This document shows positions 12,002 to 22,200 of a DNA stretch of 64,000 bases, one piece after another. The translations under genes were made by a program, and so were the position numbers. This stretch comes from Calvatia gigantea (lineage: Eukaryota; Basidiomycota; Agaricomycetes; Agaricales; Lycoperdaceae). Under the pieces are notes generated by a model. The model was not told where the DNA came from. It did not search any database and was given only the letters and a program-made list of their open reading frames with translations. Location: contig JACAAK010000003.1 of the NCBI GenBank assembly GCA_025093985.1, positions 620,001-684,000 on the forward strand, given 5' to 3'. Position 1 is the first letter of the stretch. Every line of letters starts with the position of its first letter.

Positions 12002-12991
12002 TCATGCCTCAGGAAGCTCATCAAGATCTCCATTTACTACGGCAGCGGCAAGGGCCTTCTTTGTAGCTCTGATGAGGAATTGTCCATCATTTGATTTTGC
12101 AAAGAAGACAGGTAAGTGGCTGCAACTGTCTTAGCGGATAGAGACTGGGACACCATTGAAGGGGAACTCGGTGGTGGTGGAGCTGTCCCAGTAGTTCTTG
12201 ACTATTGATTTCCAGTAGCATTGGTCTTTCTCTTGGCCTGGTAGTACAGTGCGGAATCTTGCAGGTGGAAGAAAAACCAATGGGAGTTGTGGCGGGGTGA
12301 TGGTTTTTATGAAGTGGTAAAGGGCGTTGACTTCCTCTTTCATGGAAATAGTGATTTCTTCGTCCATGGGGGTGTCGGTGCGAGATGGCAGGGTGGGATT
12401 AACTGTGTCATGTAATTCGGAGAGTGTGATGTGAATCCTGTCAACCAGGGTGTTGATGTCAGGGTCTTCATTTGTCTTGTCTCTTCCAAGCAGTTTCATG
12501 GCTACGTCGGCAAGCTCAAGGAAGATGTTGGCAATGTCAAGGTGTTTGAAAACCTCAAGACCTAAGTCAATTTGGCTTTGAAGCGCTTGGACCCAATCTT
12601 GTTTGCTAAGAGTGAGGGTAAACTGTTCTAGGGCTCAGAAGATGGTGGGGATATACTGGCTGGTGGAGGAGGATGCGTTGGTAAATCCAGCATACATGTT
12701 GGCAAACATGATGCATGCAGTGGCAAGGGTAATGTGTCGGTTCATGACTAGTCATTTGTTTTGAGCAGTGATGTTCTCAATTTCGCTGCTTGTTGCTTTG
12801 TCGACATCTTTGAGCAGAGCTTCAAGAAGGCCTTGTGCTGGGGATGGTGTTTTTGCGAGGTTATAACGAGTTCCTTGGGGAGCGGGTGCTCGGCTGTTGC
12901 CTGGTTCTGGAAATGGGAGAGAGGAAATTCTGGTGGGGGTGGGGTGGACGAGGGAATCGATAGCAATATGGTTGGATTGGGAGGCAGGCAT
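12002..12991 (-). pseudogene. Accessory ORF downstream of pol in chromovirus
   Basis: This frame starts with an ATG 6 nt after the pol stop codon (pol stop 12,998-13,000, ATG 12,989-12,991) and ends at 12,002, next to the polypurine tract and LTR. It spans 330 codons without any frameshift and is interrupted only by three stops (12,752-12,754 TGA, 12,635-12,637 TGA, 12,131-12,133 TAA), all explainable by C-to-T change. The N-terminal part is Pro/Ser-rich; the middle is helical (LGLEVFKHLDIANIFLELAD); the C-terminal part is mixed and conserved in the copy at 5,380-5,745. I see no transmembrane segment, signal peptide or known domain. The position is that of an extra gene in some LTR elements. 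Function unknown. Confidence 0.6.
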
Positions 12992-12997
12992 GTTTGT

Positions 12998-15900
12998 TTA
13001 GTTGTCTTCTCTGGGCTCTTTGTTTGATGCTTTTTTGTGTTTTCTGCCCCCCTTTTTATAGGTATCCTCCGGATGCCTTTTCAGGTAATCCTGTATGGCA
13101 TTTTTTGCATTTCCTAAGTTGGACTCCACTGTCCATGTATCTTTTTCATTGCTGTACCCCTTCCAGTGTACTAGGAATTGATAACCTCTTCCTCGTTTTC
13201 TTCATCCGTGGATTTCATCTACTTTGTATTCCTCTTCATTGTTGATGATCACTGGGTCGGGCACTGGTGGCTGTTTCTGACTCAGGAACTCGGCCTGGTG
13301 TACCGGTGTCAGGAGTTGTTTGTTGAATACATCATGAATAGCCCATCTGTCTGGTAGCATTAGCCAGTATGCCACTTCTCCTATCTTTTCCCTGATAAGG
13401 AAAGGCCCATACTGTTTTTGGCCTAGCTTCTTTGATGTTTGATTGGTATGGATGTTGGTGTTTTCCAGCCATACTGCATCTCCTATTTGATATGCATTGC
13501 TGTGGGTTCTACTGCGGTCATGTTGCTGTTTCATCTTTTCTTGGTATACCCGTAGTGCTGATGAGGCATCATCTCAGGCAGTCTGTAGTCATTTTAGGAA
13601 TTCCGTGGTGACAGGATTATTCGTGGTTGGTTCATTTTTGCCCTTCCATGGATTCCTTCCATAGTTTAGGAAGAATGGCATTTCTTGTGTCCCTTCATGT
13701 TGCTTGTCGTTGTACTGGAATTCTGCGATAGGAAGCCATTCTGCCCAGTCATCCTGGTCATAGTTGCAGTATAAGCGGATATAAGTTTCTACTTCTCTAT
13801 TGATGCATTCAGTCTGTCCATCTGTTTGTGGGTGGTATGCTATTGATAGGTTTTGTTTGATGCCAAGTCCTTTGAACAGTTCCTTGGTGAATTCTGATGC
13901 GAATTGAGGTCCTTGGTCACTGAGTACTTTCCTTGGCAGTCCATGAAGCTTCCATATTTCATCTCAATATATCTTTGTGACATCTTTGGATGAAGCATCC
14001 ATGGTTGTCACTGAGAGTCGTATCATCTTTGAGAAACGGTCTACGATGACTAGTATTGCATCTTTTCCTTTTGATTCTGGCAGTGGTCTGATCATGTCGA
14101 TACTGATTTCTTCCCAAGGCCCATTTGGTACTGGCAAGGGGTATAGTGGTGATTTGAGTGGCGTCATTCTTGATTTGTTCTTTTGGCAGGCTTGACATCC
14201 TCAGATATATCTTTTTACGTCTTTTTGTATTGATGGCCACCAATAGTCTCAGCTGATCAGTTCTGTCATTCTATGTTGCCCTGGGTGTCCTGTGTCTGGA
14301 ATATCATAGTACTGTGTTAGAATCTCCTCTCATAGTTTCTGGTCAGGCGGGACGTATGCGCTGTTCTGTTTGTAAATGACTCCGTCATCCTCAGTGAGTT
14401 GGGATCCTTGTTTCTTTAGCTCCGTTAGGACTGTTGTTTCTCATTGGGTTCGGCTTCGAATTCGCTCTAGGAAGCTAGGTTCAATGAACAGTTCCACTCG
14501 TAGAAGTACTGTGCTGTCTGTGCTTTCTGTTTGTAGCCAACTTTCTCAGATCATTGTGACTAGTTTATCTTCTTGTCCTTCTGGTACCTGGTGGATTTGG
14601 GATAGCAAGTCGGCTTTCATATTTGTTTTTCTGGGTATGTGTCACAGTGTAAAGTCGTAGTCTTGTAGTCGCAGGTACTATCGTGCTTGTCATCCATTTA
14701 ATTTCTGTGGTTCTTGGTAGTACTTGAGGTTCTCATGGTCCATCCAGATCTCGAATTTTTCTTTAGCATCCAACAGGTAGTGTCTCCATTCTTTTAGGGC
14801 ATAAACGATGGCCAGTAATTCCTTGTCATATATTTCATAGTTTCATTTTGCTGGTGACAACGTTCGCAATGTGAAGGCAATTGGGTGCCATTTGTCTTCT
14901 TGTAACTGTGAAAGTACCCCTCCTAATGCATAGTCTGATGCATCAACTTCTACTCTGAATTGACCGTGTCTTTGTGGCAATGTCAGAACGGGTTCTTCAG
15001 TAATGCATTTTTTAAGTCAGTCGAATGAGTCTTGGTGTTCCTGTGTCCATTCCCATGTGGCTACCCCTTTAAGTTTGTTTAAGGGTCCCACAATAGTACT
15101 GAAGTCTTTAATGAAATGTCAGTAGTAATTTGCGAAACCCAAGAACTTTTCTACTCCTTTGGTACTTTTGGGTTTGGGCCAGTCTTGTACTGATTTTACC
15201 TTGTCTTCTTTCATTTCGATTCGTCCATGTCCTATGCAGACTCCTAGCATTGGGATTTCTTCTGTGTCGAAAATGCACTTGGTTCGTTTGAAGCATAGGT
15301 TGTACTGAGCTGCCCATTCTAGAAATTGTATTGTTCACTCCTTTAGTTGTTCCTTAGTGTCTCCTGGGATGGCAAAGTTGTCTATATAGTTTACGATATC
15401 TCCATTCTATAGGAGATCATGGAAGATACTTGTCATCATTCTGGAGAATGTTCCTGGCGAGTTGCTCAGGCCAAAGTACATGACTGTTGGTTCGAAGAGT
15501 CCTTCGTTGGTGAGGAAGGCAGCTTTCCACTCATCTCCCTCTTTGATCCTGATGTTGTTGTATCCCCAGATGATGTCCAGTTTATTGAAATACTTTGCTT
15601 TTCCAAGTTTGTCGATTACTTCACCAATTCTTGGTAGTGGTGTTTTGTCTTTGATTACCATATTGTTTAGTTGTCTGTAGTCTTGGATTAGCCTTTTGGA
15701 CCCGTCTTTCTTTGGAATGAAGAATGTTGGTACTGCATATGGGGATTTTGATGGTCATATCCTTCCTGATTCTAGGTTCTCCTTGATGAATGATTTAAGT
15801 TCATCTTGTTCCTTGATCGTCATGTTGTACATTCCTGCACTTATTTCCTTTGGGGCATCCTCCATTAGGATTATTTTGTGATCCCACTCGGTTCATTCTG

Positions 15901-16500
15901 GGAGCTTATCGAATGTTGTTTTGTTGAATAAGTGTGTGAACAGCTGTACATAGTCTGGCAAGTCTTCCAGTTTGGTTGGGTCTGGTTCATCTTCTTCCTC
16001 TCATAGGTCTTCATTGGTAGCTATGCTTCATATTTTTTCAGTGATAGGAATATTCCGATGGGGAAATTGGCAGCCTGGTGGACACCAGGTAAACTTGATT
16101 TCTCTATTGTTCCAGTCTACCTCCGGGTTGTGTTTGACTAGCCAATCGTGTCCTAGGAAAACTTCTGCTCTGTCCTGTAGCTATACAACTGAAGCTTCAA
16201 TTTGTTCCTTGTATCCTTGGATATCAATATTGATTGTGGTCATTTCCGTTACTTTTCCTCCCTGATTGGGTGATCCATCTGCGTTTAATACCAGGATTTG
16301 TTGTTCTAGTTTTCGGGTGGGGAGTCTTTCTTCATCTACAAGCTTCTTGCTGACACTACTGGTCATGCATCCTGAGTCTACAATGGTGTTGACTGTTATT
16401 TCTTTTCCTGCTGTTTGTATTTTTCCTTTTAGGTTTAGTTCATGCTTTCTTCTCTGGGGGATTGTGTAGAATTTGTCTGATATCCTAGATACAAGCTTTT
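12998..16500 (-). pseudogene. Chromovirus pol (PR-RT-RH-INT-chromodomain)
   Basis: On the minus strand, the aspartic protease motif VDSGC lies near 16,370. The RT core lies at 15,407-15,661 (KTPLPRIGEVIDKL ... MYFGLSNSPGTFSRMM). The catalytic box at 15,377-15,388 reads YIDN where active enzymes have YxDD. RNase H follows at about 14,700-15,000 (VEVDASDYALGGVLSQ). Integrase shows HPGQHRM..., CQACQKNK and a DDE set (SIDMIRPLP, SDQGPQFASEF, INREVETYI) at about 13,560-14,320. The chromodomain is at about 13,035-13,240 (EEYKVDEIHG, stop, then LVHWKGYSNEKDTW). About a dozen in-frame stops and the Asp-to-Asn change make it non-functional. Confidence 0.85.
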
Positions 16501-16518
16501 TGACTTTCGAGGTAGCGC

Positions 16519-17557
16519 CTACTCAGAGTCTTCAGAAAAATCCTTCCCTTCTTCATCAGTGGCTTCTTCTACTCCTCGGACTTGGATTTTCTTGGGTGCA
16601 GTACAGGCTTTGGCTATATGTCCTTTCTTGCCGCAGTTGTAGCATATTAATCCCTTGGGTTTCTTGCAATCCTTGGCAATGTGGCCAAAAATGCCACAAT
16701 TGTAACATTTCGGCTCTCCTTTGTCATTGAAGACATGATGCCTGCTTCCTATCTCCATGGGTTCACCCATTCCTCCATATGTGGTGCCTGTATTTGTTTT
16801 CCTGTCTCCTCGGTATTCTGATGCTTCATACCCTTGTCCAATGGAAAGTATAGCTTCTTTCCATTCTGCATATGTGTCTGGTCTGGCGATTGGTGGATAG
16901 CCGGTAATCGTGTGTATGATGTCTTGTTGAGCATTTTTCCTGAGCAAGAACATGGCATGTTTACTGTCAGTCTTGGCCTTGCTTTTCAAGATGTCAAACT
17001 TGCTTGGAGAAGAACTTCCAGTCTACTGAGTCTTCAGACTCCAAGATGGCTGGTGCTTTCATAGCCGCATATGCTCCTGCTGTTCCTCCTCGTAGTCTGG
17101 CTAAAACTGCTATGACTCAGTCATTGGCTGAGGCGATCTTGTTAAACTTCATGAAGAGTGTCATTGCTCTCCACCAATCATCGAACTTGGTTCAGGTTCC
17201 ATTGAAGAATCCTGGGTCAGGCACTAAGCCCTTCCCACTGGGTGCCACTGGTGCCAGTGCGGTGGCTATGGTATTGTCCGTCATCTCTAATTCTGATTCT
17301 GTGTCTTTGGAACTGGATTCTGATTCTCCTTATTCTTGTTCTAACTCTTCTTCTGCTAAGTCGAGTTCATTTAGAAGTTCTGATATAACTTTTTCTTCTG
17401 CTGGGTTTGTCACCTGTGTATATTCTCCGGGTTTGTCATGTTTGATTGTTTCTGCAGGTACTTCAGGGTTCCCTGTTTCTTCTTTGTCTGATGTTTCTGA
17501 CTCATCGTCTGTGACTTCGAGATTTGGTTCTCTGTATTTGTCCAGGTTCGAGCTCAT
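16519..17557 (-). pseudogene. Chromovirus gag with two CCHC zinc knuckles
   Basis: Starting at MSSNLDKYREPNLEV (17,557) the frame is acidic and Ser/Glu-rich, then passes through a capsid-like part (FDDWWRAMTLFMKFN) with stops and a frame change before 16,989. It continues with two zinc knuckles, CYNCGIFGHIAKDC and CYNCGKKGHIAKAC, near 16,620-16,720. These bind packaged RNA in functional elements. Stops after codon 76 and elsewhere show it is dead. Confidence 0.75.
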
Positions 17558-17639
17558 AAACTAGCTCCTGGGGTTTGTCGTTGTTCAGGCCTGTTTCAGC
17601 CTTCTCCTTCACAAGGTGAGATGGGGACACTTAACCAAA

Positions 17640-17945
17640 TGTTACAACCTTAGTCTGAGTAAACCTCAGGTTGCAACTTAGGCTAAGACTTGAGGGCAAG
17701 TAAGGGAAGAGAACTAAGTGGTTAAGCATACCAAATACAGGAGTCTGTATGTACAGTTAAATACAGAAGGGACATCCAGTTGAATGGATGGAGATAACTA
17801 CATGAAACGTTTGATGACTATGGCATAGTAGTTATGAGTCAGAGCTCAGGGATCACACAGGCAGGAATACCTGAAACAGGTACACAATAGAAGGGAATGT
17901 AGACAAGTACGGAGTTGATACGAGAATAGGCTAAAGTTCACAACA
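17640..17945 (-). repeat. 5' LTR of chromovirus
   Basis: This 306-bp LTR runs from TGTTACAACC to GTTCACAACA on the plus strand. It is followed by the AGAAG target duplication. Several CpG positions of the 3' LTR partner differ here by C/T or G/A. Confidence 0.9.
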
Positions 17946-18467
17946 AGAAGTTGTAACCAACAGTTGTTCACAGTGGGCAAGGAGCACAAAAATAGCAACA
18001 ATGAGAAGGATTTCAGTCAGATATCCTATCACCATTGTCATGTTGACATAGCTTTGGCTGAATTCAGGGCAGTTGAATGGGGAGACATTTTTGTTATTTG
18101 TTAGAGCAATGAAGATAGCATTCAGGACATCGAGGATTGTCAGCATTAGAGCTGAGAAAAGAAGCAATATCAGAAAGATGGGACCAACACTGAACTCAGG
18201 CAAAGTGATGGAAGGTAGTTGATGGGAAGAGCACCTGTAGATATTCCTGATTGCTTGGAGTGTCTAAAAAGCATTGAGGATTTCAAAAATCATGCAGAAT
18301 GCAAAGGTGGCTGCAGGGAAAGGCACAAGGCTCAACTCTGATGCTGAATCACCCAGGTCTCCACCGCCTTTACCACCACCTCCACATTTTGCCAGAGCAA
18401 GAGGGAAGGTGGTGCAGATGAAGATCAGAAGTCTCAAGCTCAAGGTTGTCTAAAAAGGCATGTAGGG

Positions 18468-18776
18468 CAGGTTCTGTCCAATCTGTTCACAAGTAAAGGA
18501 GCACTATTTGAACACTTGAGCTTTCCAGATTCAGGAAGCTGGTGGAGTGATCTATATCATAGTCACAGCTGACTGGTGGTAAATAGATTGATGGATGAAT
18601 ATTTCAATTCCCAAGTTAGTACACCACATCCTTCATGGGCAGCAGATACAAACTGGGCAAGGTAACAATAGTTCATTGTGAATGTCTGAAGATCTCCCTC
18701 ACAAAGCTGAGTCCCTCTGGTTATACAGAGCATGGAATGGCCAATACAACTTGAAACGAGTGTGTGCTCTTCCGGC
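18468..18776. other. CpG-poor host flank, no gene seen
   Basis: This is host DNA between the membrane-protein pseudogene and the copia element. Its last five bases CCGGC (18,772-18,776) are the left target duplication of that element. No coding frame is visible. Confidence 0.6.
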
Positions 18777-19183
18777 TGTTAAGATGAGTACACCACAATA
18801 GCTACACTAGTGGTGGAGGGGAGTCGTACTCACTGGGTTTGTTGAGGTATTGATTGTAGACAGTTGCTAGTGGATATCTGAGAGGAATGTTGAACAATAG
18901 AAAGACTAAATTGTCTAAAGAGTGTACGCATACTACATAGATCTTATATATCTAATGTCTCTTGTCTGTGCGCCATTCTACCTAATACAGGTGAGGTCTT
19001 ATCTGCCAGTAGTATATACAGAGCATACTGCGTACATTGTTCTATTTAATAGACCATGACCAGCAACCTAGAGTGCGGTCTAGTACATTGTCCGTTATCT
19101 CTCTTCAAGAGTGAAGTACTCAAGAACCTGTTTCAGCTATAAATAGACTGAACCAACATAGTGGTATGGATTGAGATTCAACA
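18777..19183 (-). repeat. 3' LTR of copia A2
   Basis: This 407-bp LTR runs from TGTTAAGATGAGTACACC to GAGATTCAACA. It is followed by the purine tract of the element (CTCCTCCTCACTT on this strand). Confidence 0.9.
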
Positions 19184-19208
19184 CTCCTCCTCACTTAAAG
19201 GAGGGAGA

Positions 19209-22200
19209 TTAACGTTTCATCGATCGAGCGGCTTTATCCCATGCTTCGATATCGGAACCAAAAATCAGTCCTAGTTCAGGGCGGAAGAGATTGATTTTGG
19301 TTATGCCAAGATTCTTTGTAAAGATATCGGCAGGATTGTCTTGTGAAGACACATCACCAATTACAATTATACCCTCCTCGACTAATTCTCGCACATAGTG
19401 GTAATGAATGTCCACGTGCTTTGATCGTTTTTCAACAATGGGATTTTCAGTCCAAAATTTGGACCCATCATTGTCGCCGTAGAGAATAGGAGTTGGGTGC
19501 TCAATGTTGAGCTCCTCCAGAAGCTGTGACAGCCATTTCACTTGTCGTGAAGCGTCAGACAGTTCTTTATATTCTGCCTCAGTGGACAATAGTAAAACCG
19601 TCTTTTGTCACCGTGAAGTCCAGGTAACAGCACCAGATGTGATTATACAAACATTTCCCGATACAGATCGGCAGGTTTCTGTATCTTAAGCCCAATCCGA
19701 ATCACTGAGACATTCCAACATCACTGTTGGTTTCCCAGTATCGCCTTCATATTTCAATGCATAGTTCCTTGTCATAGACAAGTACTTTAGTACATGAATT
19801 CCAGTGCAATAGTGTTCGGGTGCGGGGTTAGCGGCATGTTGTGCCAGCTTAACTACGGCAAAGGCTATGTCGGGCCTAGTACCAATCATCAAGTACATTA
19901 AAGAACCAACCAATTGCTGGTACTTTTGACGGAAGGGGCTTGATGCAGTTTCCTTGTTTGTAATGAACTGGAAGCCGGCGGGTCATGGTGTTTTAGCTGC
20001 AGCGGACTGTGGAACCTGGAAGTGCTGCAAGATCTTATCCAGGTATTTAACCTGTTGGATGAAGATTTGTTGCTTGGAGCAATTTCTTGAGATTTTCATC
20101 CCAAGGAATTCTTCACAGGGACTGTGATCTCTGCATTCCCACTTTTTGGTAAACTTTCCCTTCAACTCTTTGAGGAGGGGGGAGTTTTTCTTTCCCAAGA
20201 AATTCATATCATCAACATAAACAATGGCTACTACAAGCTCTTTTGTCTTTGGATGTCTGTGAAAATATACAGCGTAGTCGGATTTGCAGCAGGTAAATCC
20301 CAGTTTAATCATAGATTGATGCAATTCTTTCCACCACTGGCAACTGGCTTGTTTAAGGCCATAAATCACTTGCCTAAGTCTCCACACCTTCCCTTCCTGC
20401 CCGGGAAGTCGAAACCCTTTGGGCTGTTCCATGTATATTTCCTCATCCAGTATGCCATATAAATAGGCTGTTTTTACATCAACGCTATGCATATCCCAGT
20501 CATGGATTGCAGCAAGTGCGAAGCTTATGTGCGCAGACTCGTAGTGGACAACTGGTGAGAAAAGCTCATTGTAGTCGATGCCTTCAATCTGCGAGAAACC
20601 CTTCGCAACTAGGCAAGCTTGCAGATGGCCATCAGACTTTTTGAGAAATACCCAACAGTTTTTAACCATTCTCCTTCCTTTTGGAAGATCTACCAATTCA
20701 TATACTCCATGTTTCTTCAACGCGTCGAGTTCCTCGATACACGCAGCCATCCATTTTGCCTTGATGGGCTCAGGAAGTTTAAGCATGTCACAGAAAGTTT
20801 CAGGCTCTCTGTGTGCAGTATTATGTACCATCTGTATCAAGAAATCGATCAGTTTTACTCCTCCCTCAGTGACAAGCCTTTCAATATCCATATCCTGTAC
20901 ATCATGAGATGTTGGATCATGAATTTCAGGCATGGGCAGCAGTTCCGGATGTGGAGGGAGCTGAAACAGAGGTATATCAAAGAGTTGTGGTGGATACTGC
21001 TCAGCACGAACTCTTTGCCTCACATATTCAGGATGGTTAGTCCTTGCTCTATGCTCATGTATTATCTCGTCTGGAGGGGCATTGGCATGAATGTGCTGCC
21101 TTTGCCTCTGCTGCTCTTGTTGGTGAGTCCGATCTATTTCTCTTTCAATAGAAATTGGATGCCTGTTTTCTCCGTATGTATTTCCTGGTCTGACAGGAGG
21201 CCTGCCTTGTCATTCAGAACGATGCGGCTCTATCTGGTCAGAACCAACAGCATGACACTTGGGAACTAGGATTGGGAATTCTTCATTCTCAGTGTCCCAT
21301 ACATCCCTGTCCACATGCCAATTATCATGCGGATCATGCTCCTCCTCAATGGTCGTTCCACGCAAAGGTGGTGACTCAGGTGGGGAAATCCAAGGTGGAG
21401 TATTGCCAGGTGATGGTCATCGTGAGTCAATGCTGTCTGGCAGAGTAGAATCATGCCGGGGTAAAGGAGGTGTAGGCAGAGAATATTTCAGTTTAAATGG
21501 TGGAGAAACTGGAGGTAATTTGACTGGATGATCAGGTGGAGGTGGAACAATTCCAGCATCATCTGAGGATGGCGGAATAGGTGGTGTGTCCTCTAATCCT
21601 GGTCTAGGCAGATTTCTCTCTCCTCCGTGATTAGGCCGGTTACTGCTATCCAGCACTGAATTGGGGCATTTAGGGAAATATCCCTTGTCGAATAAGGCAT
21701 TGGGTGATATGAAGATCATGTTGCCTGTCGTGTGCCACATAAAGATGTAGTTTTTGCTACCTTTATATCCAAGAAAGATCATAATCTCGGATTTTGTGGA
21801 CAATTTGTTTGGGCGGATTTCATTGGGTAGAAATACATATGCGCCGCATCCAAACATACAAATATGGGACAAGTCTGGCTTTTCCCTCGAATAACACTCA
21901 AAAGGTGTCTTCCACTGCAGATGCTGGACTGGCATATGATTATATAAATGTATGGCTGTATTCAACGCAAATTCCCACCACAAGTCAGGTAGACATGCCT
22001 GTAGCCTTATAGCTTGGGCTTTCTCGTGTAGGGTGCGGTTCAGTCACTCTGCTCTCCCATTTTGCTGATGTGCATAGGGAGCAGTGGTCTCGTGGGTAAT
22101 TCCACGCGCTGTGAGTCCTGCCAATAATTTCTCATTGACGTATTCTCCTCCATTATCAGTGCGAAGTTGTTTGACTCACATACCAGAGAGGTTCTCTAAC

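Larger units (their letters stand above)
11678..17945 (-). mobile_element. Full-length Ty3/gypsy chromovirus, decayed
   Basis: The element is 6,268 bp, bounded by 306-bp LTRs and flanked by the 5-bp duplication AGAAG (11,673-11,677 and 17,946-17,950). Read on the minus strand the order is 5' LTR (17,640-17,945), gag with two CCHC knuckles, protease, reverse transcriptase, RNase H, integrase, chromodomain, an extra accessory frame, a G-rich polypurine tract near 11,986-11,995, and the 3' LTR. The order RT-RNase H-integrase places it in Ty3/gypsy and the C-terminal chromodomain makes it a chromovirus. The two LTRs differ at roughly 20 positions, so the insertion is not recent. Many stops are C-to-T changes of CGA, CAG or CAA, or G-to-A changes of TGG. 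Confidence 0.9.
11155..18467 (-). pseudogene. Multi-span membrane protein gene split by chromovirus
   Basis: The 5' part lies at 17,946-18,467 and the 3' part at 11,155-11,677. They read in the same frame if the 6.27-kb gypsy element and one copy of its AGAAG target duplication are removed: the left piece ends ...LLVTTS and the right piece continues PVICGIKMVF. The predicted product has a signal-like start (LRLLIFICTTFPLALA), a Gly-rich segment, then about six or seven hydrophobic spans, with a likely intron near 11,368-11,400. An in-frame TAG occurs in the fourth codon of the apparent start. The DNA is CpG-depleted. I do not recognise the family; it resembles fungal integral membrane proteins of unknown function. 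Besides the insertion, the early stop argues that it was already inactive. Confidence 0.55.

Noticed and set aside
12002..12991. The accessory frame as an envelope gene
   Set aside because: No signal peptide, no transmembrane segment and no Cys pattern typical of envelopes.
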